This document shows, in pieces, positions 1 to 9,711 of a stretch of 22,962 nt of DNA. Both the position numbers and the translations under genes were made by a program. This stretch comes from Nemertoderma westbladi (lineage: Eukaryota; Xenacoelomorpha; Nemertodermatida; Nemertodermatidae). Under the pieces are notes generated by a model, which searched no databases, had not been told where the DNA came from, and saw only the letters and a program-made list of their open reading frames with translations. Position 1 is the stretch's first letter; every line of letters starts with the position of its first letter. Location of the stretch: the NCBI GenBank assembly GCA_032718475.1, contig JAUCBJ010004080.1, forward strand, positions 1 to 22,962, written 5' to 3'.

Positions 1-125
1 CAATGTTTTTGTACTTTCGAAGTATTTACAGTACTAAGCGAAATCCACTTAAGTGATATGCAATGCATTACCCGATACGGGGTTAATTATATTAATGTGG
101 AATAGTCCCAATAAATTAGTCTCAC

Positions 126-262
126 CTTCGATGTGAACCAAAACAGGTTGGAGTTCTCTATCGTCAGTAAAGTCTGAAACTATACAATCGAAACACATAG
201 TCATTAAAGTTGATGTAAGAGATGGAAGGACTTTATTGCACGTTGCTAACCACATCGCATGA
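126..262 (-). CDS. Candidate internal exon, unrecognised protein
   Basis: On the minus strand an open frame runs through this segment with protein-like composition (it includes MWLATCNKVLPSL and ELQPVLVHIEG). It ends at a strong splice-donor match, AAG|GTGAGA, with the intron side at 125-121. It begins after a pyrimidine-rich TTTTATTCAAG acceptor (AG at 264-263). The exon would be 137 bp, entering with one base completing a codon and leaving with one base of the next. I do not recognise the family. The neighbouring candidate exon at 616-766 lies on the same strand about 350 bp upstream, but its donor phase (0) does not match this acceptor, so either one boundary is wrong or an exon is missing. 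Splice-site quality and composition are what I see; that this is a gene is inference. Confidence 0.3.
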
Positions 263-615
263 CTTGAATAAAAGTCTATTTAACGAGAATTCCAAAATGA
301 GCGAAATTTCGCACAGTGATGTCATTACAAGTGTCAAAGGACGAATGATTATCAGACGAAACACAGGAAGCGATAGCAATGATGCTGGATTATCATAATA
401 CAAAAGGGATCAGCATACTAATAATATGGATAGATCACAATAAAGGGAAACTAACTTGTAGCACACCCCATAACAGAGATGATAAATTAATATTGGTGAA
501 GAATTGAAAGTTATATAAATGTATCAGTTGCAAATAATTAAGGTTATTGTATAAAATTGCTTGAAAGCTGCCGCATAACATAAAACGAAGCCATATTAGT
601 AAACGCTTGTAACAC

Positions 616-766
616 CTGTTCCACGCTCAGGGTTATCATGGATTCTACGCAACCAGCATTCGGCAACAGTAGCAACCAACCAATGACCGCCAAGCCATTA
701 CCAACAATCCTTACTAACAACAAGAAAGACCCACGCATCCAGGCCATATGCGGGATAAATGTATGA
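616..766 (-). CDS. Candidate internal exon, unrecognised hydrophobic protein segment
   Basis: Minus-strand open segment of 151 bp bounded by an acceptor (pyrimidine-rich, ending CTGAG, with AG at 768-767) and a donor, CAG|GTGTTA (intron side at 615-610). The 50 codons contain two hydrophobic stretches (GSFLLLVRIVGNGLAVIGWL and LLLPNAGC). These could be membrane segments or packed helices. The frame stays open for 24 codons past the proposed donor before a stop at 544, so an unspliced reading is also possible. Any gene would be transcribed leftwards, continue through 126-262 and leave the window. No promoter or start exon is visible. The protein is not recognised. Confidence 0.3.
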
Positions 767-1193
767 CTCAGAAATATACGGGAAGTTTAGATAACTTGTT
801 CTCCGGTTAGTGGTTAGTATATAAATCGATTACAAATGGAGAGATTGCAGGCTGACGTTTCCTTAACGCTAAAGCAATGGATCGGCTATGGATATACCAG
901 GATACACAGTAGGATAGCGAAATCCGTATTGAATAATTGAAAAATTGTCTTGACGCAAGGATACGTTGGAATTAAATAAACCAAGACAAAAGCCATCAGC
1001 TGAATTCAATTCAAGTGAAATTTATGCAACATTATTTTTGATTTTAGATTATTAATTTTGGATATTTTATTATTTATGTGTATATGGAGGAGGGTGCAGT
1101 TACATGCCCAAAGACACTTGCACAATAAAAAATATTTTATGTCACATGCCCAATAGATTATATTTTTAACAAGGGTGGGTTCTTTATAAAAAC
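767..1193. other. No gene seen
   Basis: AT-rich sequence between the candidate exon and the first minisatellite. The only longer frame (minus strand, 1006-1209) has low-complexity, non-protein-like composition. I see no inverted repeats or RNA genes. Confidence 0.5.
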
Positions 1194-2095
1194 AGTTACA
1201 ACTTACCATTCTCTGGGCGGATTCTTACAGAACTAGTAAGTAACAACTAACCATTCTCTGGGTGGATTCTTACAGAACTAGTAAGTAACAACTAACCATA
1301 CTCTGGGTGGGTTCTTACAGAATGAGTAACAACTAACCATACTCTGGGTGTGTTCTTACAGAACTAGTAACAACTAACCATACTCTGGGTGGGTTCTTAC
1401 AGAACTAGTATAACAACTAACCATACTCTGGGTGGGTTCTTACAGAACTAGTAACAACTAACCATACTCTGGGTGGGTTCTTACAGAACTAGTAACAACT
1501 AGCCATACTCTGGTTGGGTTCTTACAGAACTAGTAACAAATAACCATACTCTGGGCTGGGTGTGTTCGTACAGAACTAGTAACAACTAACCATACTCTGG
1601 GCGGGTTCTTACAGAACTAGTAACAACTAACCATACTCTGGGTGGGTTCTTACAGAACTAGTAACAACTAACCATACTCTTGTGGTGGGTTCTTACAGAA
1701 CTAGTAAGTAACAACTAACCATACTCTTGGTGTGCTTCTTACAGAACTAGTATGTAACAACTAACCATACTCTGGGCGGGTTCTTACAGAACTAGTAACA
1801 ACTAACCATTCTCTGGGTGTGTTCTTACAGAACTAGTAAGTAACAACTAACCATACTCTGGGTGGGTTCTTACAGAACTAGTAACAACTAACCATACTCT
1901 GGGTGGGTTCTTACAGAACTAGTAGTAACAACTAACCATACTCTGGGTGGGTTCTTACAGAACTAGTAACAACTAACCATACTCTGGGTGTGTTCTTACA
2001 GAACTAGTAACAACTAACCATACTCTGGGTGGGTTCTTACAGAACTAGTAACAACTAACCATACTCTGGGTGGGTTCTTACAGAACTAGTAATAA
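1194..2095. repeat. 41-bp minisatellite, main block (about 21 copies)
   Basis: Tandem copies of a 41-bp unit, about 21 in a row with few substitutions. The unit reads AACAACTAACCATACTC, then TGGGTGGG, then TTCTTACAGAACTAGT. A 4-bp variant (AGTAAGTAAC) makes some copies 45 bp. A copy near 1550-1575 has a short internal duplication, and one near 1320 replaces ACTAG with ATGAG. The unit length is not a multiple of three and no frame stays open, so it does not encode a repeat protein. On the plus strand each copy resembles a small intron-exon-intron junction: CTAAC about 26 nt before TTCTTACAG, then GTAAGT in the longer variants. Confidence 0.95.
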
Positions 2096-2543
2096 CAACT
2101 TACCATACAATCTAGCTGGGTAAGTACTAGTCACACTGGCCATACTCTGGGTGGGTTCTTCAGCTAGTAACACTAGTCCATACTCTGTATTTCTTACGAA
2201 CTTAAACTCATACTCTGCATGCTCTACAGAGACTTATTACACTAACCTACTTGTATCTAACAGACTTAACAGCAGCCATACTCTGGGTGTTCTTCGCTTG
2301 TCTAAATCTCTTGTTTGGTGCGTTATTTCAGAACTACTATGTAACAACTAACCTTACTCTTGGTGGCTTCTTACAGAACTAGTCATGTAACCTAACTATA
2401 ATCTGGCTTCTTACGAGCAGGCGCAACTGAATGTTCTTGGAATGGATAGTACACAACTAGGAAGTTGCTACATGTGTGTGGCGGTTCTTACAGAACTGAG
2501 TAACAACTAACCATTCTCTGGGTGGGTTCTTACAGAACTAGTA
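2096..2543. repeat. Degenerate part of the 41-bp minisatellite
   Basis: The 41-bp motif is still recognisable (CCATACTCTGGGTG near 2142 and 2277, TTCTTACAGAACTAGT near 2370) but is broken by many small indels and substitutions. Clean copies return at about 2500-2543. Abrupt decay in the middle of a regular array could be real divergence, or uncorrected long-read error at a hard-to-assemble repeat. It contains no gene. Confidence 0.7.
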
Positions 2544-2937
2544 CGAGAGCTACTTAGAGACACGTTTAGATTTTTACTTTATGTAAGTTTGGATAAAAAT
2601 CTATTTTATTCTGGAGACTTTTGTTTTTTGATTTTGTTTTCGACTTTGTTTATATTATATTACATATAGGACTTACTTAGAACTATCTATTCTATTAGTG
2701 CTTTATTTAGGTGGCGGGAATTTCGAATTGAATTTAATTACTCCATTATGCTTTATTAATATAATAGGTCTGACGTAGCCCGGTAGGGCGAAAACGTTCA
2801 CCAAATCCAGCGTTTTCATTACAATATTCAGCCAGTGTAGACCCCTAATACTTACCTATATGCTATATTTTGCTTATGGTAATTTATTATTATTTAAATG
2901 GAACCACTGGCAATAGCCTACCGCTTTATATCTAATT
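2544..2937. other. Unique AT-rich spacer splitting the 41-bp array
   Basis: About 390 bp without the minisatellite motif and without open frames. Its only structured part is near 2770-2817, where a CTGACG box, a GCCC/GGGC stem and a GAAAACG...CGTTTTC inverted repeat occur together; this is annotated separately. The spacer may be an insertion into a once continuous array, but I cannot identify its ends or a target duplication. Confidence 0.5.
2770..2817 (+). other. Degenerate hammerhead-ribozyme-like motif
   Basis: In order: CTGACG (2770-2775), T-A, a 4-bp stem GCCC (2778-2781) / GGGC (2786-2789) with loop GGTA, then GAA (2790-2792), then AACG (2793-2796) pairing with CGTT (2811-2814). This follows the hammerhead order CUGANGA, stem II, GAAA, stem III. 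However, the invariant A after CUGANG is displaced by a T, and I find no convincing stem I. Similar cores are known in Penelope-like and other invertebrate retroelements. This could be a dead relic or coincidence. Confidence 0.15.
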
Positions 2938-3185
2938 TAGAACTAGAAACAACTAACTATACTCTTGGTGGGTTCTTACAGAACTAGTAAGTAACAACTA
3001 ACCAAACTCTGGGCGGGTTCTTGCAGAACTAGTAACAACTAACCATACTCTTGGTGGGTTCTTACAGAATGAGTAACAACTAACCATACTCTTGGTGGGT
3101 TCTTACAGAGTGAGTAACAACTAACCATACTCTGGGTGGGTTCTTACAGAGTGAGGAACAACTAACCATACTCTTGACGGGTTCG
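2938..3185. repeat. 41-bp minisatellite, second block (about 6 copies)
   Basis: About six further copies of the 41-bp unit. They favour the variants CTCTTGGTGGG for CTCTGGGTGGG and AGTGAG or ATGAG for ACTAG. The shared variants suggest this block expanded separately from the main one. It ends at 3185, where GC-richer sequence begins. Confidence 0.9.
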
Positions 3186-3187
3186 AC

Positions 3188-3409
3188 TCACACCAGGTTG
3201 GTGGTGTTTCATCCCGCTCCTTTGGGGTCCTTCTTGGTGTTTCTGTCGCGGACGATGACGCTGATGATGCCGTTGAGGTTGGCATATAATCTGACACTGG
3301 TTCAGGTTCAACCCACCCACCAGGCCCGCCATCCTCAGAGCCCCAAGCAGGTTCACGCTACTCTTACGATGTACCTCCAATACCAGAACCATCGATAGTT
3401 CAACATTAA
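3188..3409 (+). pseudogene. Candidate terminal exon or coding relic with an in-frame stop
   Basis: This segment is GC-richer than its surroundings. In one plus-strand frame it reads a small acidic run (VADDDADDAVEVG), a TAA at 3287-3289, and then a proline/serine/tyrosine-rich tail (including GSTHPPGPPSSEPQAGS and DVPPIPEPSIVQH) ending in TAA at 3407-3409. The tail looks like a flexible C-terminus with polyproline motifs. An AATAAA signal lies at 3527-3532. The internal stop means it is a decayed exon, two separate pieces, or chance. Overlapping frames on both strands are also open but have low-complexity composition. I do not recognise a family. Confidence 0.22.
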
Positions 3410-4961
3410 TATACCAAGAGGTTCGGTATGATTAGTTCCGTCATAATTTTAAAAATTAACTTTAATTTATTTAATTTAATTTTACTATTACTTTATGTAT
3501 AAATTTATTACAAAAAGAACGTTTAAAATAAATGTTTCTTTGATCTTTAAATTATATTTAAACTTTCGTGTTCAGACACTTACTCACTTCTGATTTGCTA
3601 ATACTCAATTGCAAATATTTGTTGATAATAAATTTTATTATTTCATTAATTTATTGTCAAGCAAGTTAAGAAAAAAACTTACCGGTAGGTATGCAAGGCC
3701 AAAGTATGTAAAAAGAACTAAAAAGCAACTGGACCTAGACGGTTGCATGCAATCAGTGATCGCTGTCGGCAGTCAGCTGACTGGTAGGTTTCGCCTCACG
3801 AAGGAAGGCATTCTCAGGAGGCCAAGCCAAGAGAAAGAGATGACAAATAATTTGATAGGCTCTTTCTTAATTTGTATTTTGTATTTCCTCCTTCAATTTT
3901 GAATGTGTTGGACCGAAAATGGCCGAGTACATGCACTGACCATCCCTGTATCCTTAAATCGAATCCGTAAATGATTTTATATATCTTGGTGTTCTCTTTG
4001 CTTCGTAAGGTTTTAATATCCGGCCGGATATCCGACCGATATTAATTATCAAAATGATTAATGTCTTGTGCTTATCTCAATGTTATCAATTATATATTTT
4101 GATTATTATTATAGATATTATTAAATCATCGGAACATAAATACAACCCCAACAAATCACGAACTAGCAAAATATCACTTATAATAGATACCGTTACGGTA
4201 CGGTACAGGCAGACTTTAGCGAAAAGAACACCAGTGAAACACCTCACAGTTGTAGTGCACCCGCCCCGCATAGAAAGCACAACACTTCATTATGAAGCAT
4301 TAATTAAATTGAAATATTAATAAATAATTATAATATTAACATTGCAAACTGAAGGTCGGCGACAGTCCTTTAGATAATAAAATGATTGGGTTTAACAAAT
4401 ATTCTAGTTTGCCTAGTATTTCCATGTAATTAATCCCTTATTAAACAAACACGCTAACTACCAAGTCAAAGAATGTAGTTATATTTAAAGACTTCGAAAT
4501 ATCCCTTGTATTTGCTCTGCTCTCGTATGGCAAACACAGCTTTACTTATATGGATTTAACCCCTGGGACGGAACTTAATACGCCGTCACATGACATACGT
4601 ACATTCCCTATGTATTGTATTTCTAACTCTAAATGATATAAATAATATGATGATAAAAATAAAAAGATATTTTTAGTACCGGTATTGAAGGGGAAATTTC
4701 AGAACGATACATTCAATAGACTCTCTGTCGCTGAATAATAACAGGAAACAAGGTTGTAGTTGTAATTGTTTTGTTTTGTTTAGGCTATGTCGTATAACCA
4801 TTGACTTAAACCTAACCACAATTCATTCATACCATAAACATAGCTGACGATTTAGTCGTAAACAATAAGGATTGATTAGTTTAACAATAATTGACTTTGT
4901 GTGATGAGATTTAGTTTGCAATTACAGATATAAGACTGAAGTATTTCAATTTCATAAAAAA
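3410..4961. other. AT-rich stretch without a recognisable gene
   Basis: Contains an AATAAA at 3527-3532 and a perfect 16-bp palindrome (ATATCCGGCCGGATAT, 4016-4031). There are two plus-strand frames of 97 and 88 codons (3609-3902 and 4054-4320). Both are rich in I, L, K and Y as expected of translated AT-rich DNA, and neither is recognised. I see no TIRs or tandem repeats before 4962. Confidence 0.5.
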
Positions 4962-5434
4962 AGTCAGTGCCATAGATCCCTAAACTAAGGAAGTGCCATA
5001 GATCCCTAAACTAAGGAAGTGCCATAGATCCCTAAACTAAGTCAGTAGCAGTGCCATAGATCCCTAAACTAAGTCAGTGGCAGTGCCATAGATCCCTAAA
5101 CTAAGTCAGTGGCAGTGCCATAGATCCCTAAACTAAGTCAGTGGCAGTGCCATAGATCCCTAAACTAAGTCAGTGGCAGTGCCATAAATCCCTAAACTAA
5201 GTCAGTGGCAGTGCCATAGATCCCTAAACTAATTCAGAGCCATAGATCCCTAAACTAAGTCAGTGCCATCCCTAAACTAAGTCAGTGGCAGTTCCATAGT
5301 TCCCTAAACTAAGTCAGTGACAGTGCCATAGATCCCTAAACTAAGTCAGTGGCAGTGCCATAGATCCCTAAACTAAGTCAGTGGCAGTGCCATAGATCCC
5401 TAAACTAATTCAGTGCCATAGATCCCTAAACTTA
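4962..5434. repeat. 26/32-bp minisatellite (about 16 copies)
   Basis: Tandem copies of GTGCCATAGATCCCTAAACT followed by AAGTCA, either directly (26 bp, at both ends of the array) or with an extra GTGGCA (32 bp, in the middle). The 6-bp extension looks like a local duplication of the CAGTGCCA part that then spread through the centre of the array. A few copies are shortened (near 5240-5275). It has no coding frame. Confidence 0.93.
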
Positions 5435-5711
5435 GCCAATACATATAGCATTACTCAGTCCATTGTTCATTGGGTGGTGGCTAAATAAAAGTTAGCCATT
5501 TGAAATCTCAATTTTACTTTCGAAGTGTTCGTTTCGCCAGAAAGCATAACAGTCACAATCATCGGAGCTCCGATACACCAATTGAATATTATATATGACC
5601 AAAACTTACACTTACACATATTTTCGGGAAAAAATTAATCAAATTATCGTCAAAAAATATTTATAGTTATAATAGATTTTGTGTGGTGTTTGGTTGTATA
5701 TATGTCGAATA

Positions 5712-5948
5712 ATAAGGGGTGACTACAAAACAAAGGAAAAAAGTCTCTTTGGGAACTGATGCGACTTTACTTCTTTGTTTTGTACAGGTCACAAAGAGCG
5801 TTAGGTGTCATTGCCATTTAAAGGAGCAGGCTAGTAAAGGAGCAGGTTGTAGAGGCGAATTGGGGGAACCAAAACAATAAACGAAAGTTAACACATGTTA
5901 CAAGATTATTCAGGTCTTTATAATTGTGTCTTTGTTTTGTAGTCACCC
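5712..5948. mobile_element. Short nonautonomous TIR element (MITE-like, about 235 bp)
   Basis: Perfect 19-bp terminal inverted repeats: GGGTGACTACAAAACAAAG at 5717-5735 and its complement at 5930-5948. The octamer GTCGAATA occurs directly after the right end (5949-5956) and also at 5704-5711 on the left, where ATAAG separates it from the TIR. It is therefore either an 8-bp target duplication with 5 extra bases at the left end or a right end that lost 5 bases. A second, imperfect copy of the terminal motif (CTTTGTTTTGTACAGGTCAC) lies inside near 5774-5793. There is no transposase frame. The right half (about 5830-5885) is similar to the 68-bp minisatellite of the downstream array. The superfamily is not assigned. 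Confidence 0.75.
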
Positions 5949-7436
5949 GTCGAATATGCGAGTTATCATTAGACCACGTGAATCTATTAAATATTTCCCG
6001 CAGCAACCGTATGTTCGATAGCCACCCCCCCCCCCCCCCCCACCCCCACACATTTTAGGACTGCCAGATTACCGTCCAATCTTCTTCAAAATGAAACATA
6101 ACGAGCACAGTGCAATGAGTACAGCGTATATACAATTCACAAACGGTTATTTTTTGGTAAGAGTTAGCCACAGTTACTGCAATAGGTCAAGTCGGTAAAG
6201 TGATACATATATATCTAATCTAGACTACTAAGAGTTATCATTATATATACGTTATCGTACATATCATCGACAAAGCGGCAAACATTGAGCTAAAATCTAT
6301 ATGTGGTTTAACTTTCACATTCTTAGTTTGCGACATTCACATTCGAATGCATTAAAGGGACTAACCAGGGCGCATCTCTCTTAAATGGTAACTAAATTAG
6401 TTCCCGCTTAATGTTGGGTGTATAGTTCTGGGGGAACGCAACTGAAATAAGACGTAACTTAGGCGTAATCCGTGGCCAAAGTAAACTTACTGACCTAATG
6501 GCCAAAGGAAACATTGACCAAGAGAAGTTGGCCGACATTCGATTAACGATATTCACACTAAAATTGTATCAAATCATAACAATAATAACAACCGCCAGTT
6601 TACTGGGTCAATAACCTGTTAAAACCACTAACAAATAGCAGTCATCGCCACAATGTATTGTAATGTAGTACAGTGTGAGTACCAGGACTGTGTTCGGACT
6701 GATATGTAAGTATCTAACCTGTGGTGTCTAACGGGGAGAATGTATCATGCTCAATATCCTCGTCTGACCGGGGTGTTTGTGTTATGACTGATTTCATTTG
6801 GTCCATCAGAAAGTCGGGATTAACGACCTTCAGGGAAAACCACTCCACATATTATAAACGAGAATTACCTGAAACAATAATAATAAATAGTGTTGTGAAA
6901 AGTAAATAGGCCCACAGAATCCTCAATCCTCATATGAGTGCACATATTTTAAATAAAATTCGCAGATATCCTATTCCTATATCTGACGTAGCGGTACTGC
7001 AAATACAGTAAAATTTATCTGTGAATGTTAAATACCAGAGGCATCGCGAATGCTTCTCTTTAACTCGGCTGTTACCTGCATTACAAGGAGGGCGTCACAC
7101 TATCTCCCAGGGGTAAAAACTCCTTAACTATTCAACCTTTTTTTACTCTCTCAACAGAAGTCAGATTCCCATTCTTACACCACTGAGTTTGAGAAAGCAC
7201 TTAGCGCCTAAAGTGTTTCTCGTCTTGGGAGACAAACATTGTGAAATTTATACTATAAAAAACAGTAAAAAATTATGAAGATTTTAAAGATGTTGCATTG
7301 ATGCAATGAGAGTGTACCGTATATATGAAATATTATTATATACATTTAATAGCAGCACTTTGCCTATCTCTGGATTTATTTTAATGCAATCGCAGTTAAT
7401 ATCGATGTGCAATTAGAAACCTACACGATATTGTTG
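5949..7436. other. No gene seen; contains a C17 tract
   Basis: AT-rich sequence with a run of 17 C at 6025-6041 followed by ACCCCCAC. A 62-codon plus frame (6721-6909) and a 77-codon minus frame across the C tract are not protein-like. No TIRs or tandem repeats were found by eye. Confidence 0.5.
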
Positions 7437-7439
7437 ATG

Positions 7440-7850
7440 GAGGTGGCCCCAGATTTAGGTCTATAATATACTTCTGCTACTTCGGATCATGGATCCGGAA
7501 GTTCTTCCACTACGTAAGGGGAAGGCATGGGCAGCAGTGAAATAGGCTGTCCAGGATTGGGAAGTCACACAGAATAAAACACAATCTCAAGGTTCGACTA
7601 TTTAGGGCAGGAGTAGTACCAGTACACATATATGGGAAACCATGCTGTATTATTGGGCTCTAACTGCTGAGGACACAAAATCTCTGGATGGTAGTTACAC
7701 AAGAATGCTACGTCGGGTTCACTGTGACAAGTACAATAACACATTTTCAAACAGACTCTATACAAGATTGTAGTGTAGGTGTTTCATTTTGGCAGACTCA
7801 TGAGGAAAATAAGGTTGGTGGACAGCCCATACTTTCTTGAGGTGCATCTT
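7440..7850 (+). pseudogene. Decayed LINE (non-LTR retrotransposon) fragment, C-terminal region
   Basis: Three plus-strand frames together give pieces in the order expected after the reverse transcriptase core of many invertebrate LINEs: FGSWI (7481-7495), RKGKAWAAVK (7513-7542), NLKVRLFRAGVVPVHIYG (7583-7636) and SLDGSYTRMLRRV (7681-7719). A weak match follows in the region before 7850. Stops (for example TAG after AAVK) and at least two frameshifts show it is dead. The catalytic core and 3' end are not visible. Family assignment rests on recognising these motifs; the clade is not assigned. Confidence 0.65.
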
Positions 7851-8927
7851 AAAGAACACCGACATTTAAGATGCTTATTATAATCTCGCGAAATTCATGG
7901 GGGCTGCACATTTTCGTAGATAACCGGCACAGCATTTTTAATGCAGATGCAATGCAAAATACGTACAGTAGTGGTTGTAGCATATAGCAGAGAGTACTCC
8001 CAAGCCATAAGGACAGTCTAGTTTCTAGCTCAGTTTGGTGTTTGTCTGGATTTCCTCGAAGTCTGGAGCCAGTAGGCCTATAAAAGGTGGTACCATCATC
8101 CCATCTAAAATAAGATGGTCTAAGGACCTGCACCTGCACCACAACACCATTATAATATACCACCAATATAATAATCCACTACCATCATGAATACTGAAAT
8201 AAGAATGGTGCAAATGTGTCACCCTTGAGTTTTACAAATGTCGTTGAACCTTAGTATAATAGTCCGATTGCTGCAATAATTCCATCATGGATCTCATACA
8301 TTGCAAGTATACTGAACATGAACATACTTGATCGAGAGACTGAATCGAAGGGCTTAATTGAGGCAACAAAGAGCCACGTATGTCTGTCTTTCTTAGTTGA
8401 AAAATTTACGATTATCCCTTTAAGAGCAAAAATGACGCTCCACTCCATGGTCCACAACATTTGCGGAAACGGAACGTGGATTCCGAAAATCAATGTCCCT
8501 TGACCACAATCCAATCAAGCAATCAAATGTCGTAACAATTAATAAGTGACAAATTATTGTTATATATTGTTTGGTTGACCTTCTTAGAACGGGCACCAAA
8601 TTTAACATTTTCTTATAAGTGAAATGTGTTGATGAAAGTATACTAACTTGCTAGGACCTACCTGCCTACCGGTATGGAAAAAAAAATAAATTTAAGTAAT
8701 TTTTTCGAAAATTATGTCAATTAACGGCAAATTAACCTGTTCATGTTCAATTTTATAAATCATGCACATTGCTGCCTTGTTTTATTTAACCGTGACTAAA
8801 AAAATATAAAATTTAAGGAACAGGCACAGGTAGGGGTCAAATTAGCCAAAAATATGTTCATATACCAAAAATAACTCAAATAGGCCTATCCTATCCATAC
8901 TGCCATAGGTATAACAAAACAACGTAT
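7851..8927. other. No gene seen; unique flank of the tandem array
   Basis: Minus-strand frames of 105 codons (7849-8166) and 87 codons (8251-8514, beginning at TTG rather than ATG) have no recognisable motifs. From about 8650 the sequence takes on the character of the array (ACCGGTA, TAGGCCTA, and ATTATGTCAATTAA near 8713, which also occurs in the units). It does not align over length, so at most it is a highly diverged copy. Confidence 0.4.
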
Positions 8928-9691
8928 ATACTGATATATGCTGATACTGTCAGACTGTGATCTGATATATGCCAATCCCCAAACACCAAAATAATATAGG
9001 CCTAGGCCTAATTAATTAATTAATTAGTTACAATAGAAATATTAAATTAAATAACGTTATTTATAACACCTTGCATAATACAGACCACGCAGCAACGATG
9101 GCTTTCATACCGATACAGCGATACATACTGATATAAGTACGTACATATTCAGATATTGGAAGAGACGTACCGGTATACCGTTACTTTAACTGCCATACCG
9201 GTACTTCTGTACTTGCCATAAATAATTGACAAATATGAATATGACAGTACGATATGATATACCGGTATGATAGGCTGATAGGGCCTACCAATAATGCTAT
9301 AATAGTGACTTACACTTACAGTCGTTAGCAATCACCGTATACGTCCCTCAACTTCTTCTAGCCCTTCTAGACACGACGGACAGCCACCAGAAAGATCTGA
9401 GCAATAATATGTAAATCCAAAATGAATTTCCTAGTTTAAAAGCCGTCACCTCCCACGCTCCCAGTTTGCTCGCATTATTAAGTAATTTGAAACTGTGTGC
9501 CTAATTTTTAATTTAGTTCAAACAGTCAAAATTCGATCGTAAAATAATTAGGCCTACCCTGCTGCCCTGTGTGGCTGTGTGAGTGCAGTGCAGAGCTGCA
9601 GAGTGTGTCATGCACCCTGCTGCCCTGTCTGTCTACTGTAAGGTAAGACAGTAAGATGACATTCTGCTTAACTGCCATTGCTGCATTGTCA

Positions 9692-9711
9692 GATTGATTG
9701 ATTGATTGATT
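9692..9711. repeat. (GATT)5 microsatellite in unit 1
   Basis: Five perfect GATT copies. The orthologous tract has seven copies in unit 2 and fifteen in unit 3. Confidence 0.95.

Noticed and set aside
3174-3200. GGTTCGACTC resembling a tRNA B box, as in a SINE; similar GGTTCGAC in the hAT-like ends and at 7591.
   Set aside because: No A box lies at the right distance and no cloverleaf forms. In the hAT-like element the motif is part of the terminal inverted repeat.
3609-4320. Plus-strand frames of 97 and 88 codons as genes.
   Set aside because: Composition is that of translated AT-rich DNA, with no conserved motif, no splice context and no clear promoter or polyadenylation support.
4962-5434. 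CCCTAAA within each minisatellite unit, like telomeric repeat.
   Set aside because: It occurs once per 26-32 bp and is never in tandem, so this is not a telomere or interstitial telomeric tract.
8251-8514. 87-codon minus-strand frame as a possible exon.
   Set aside because: It begins at TTG, shows no recognisable motif, and an overlapping plus-strand frame is equally open.
8650-8927. Possible diverged extra unit just left of unit 1.
   Set aside because: Only short matches such as ATTATGTCAATTAA and shared palindromes were seen; nothing aligns collinearly over length.
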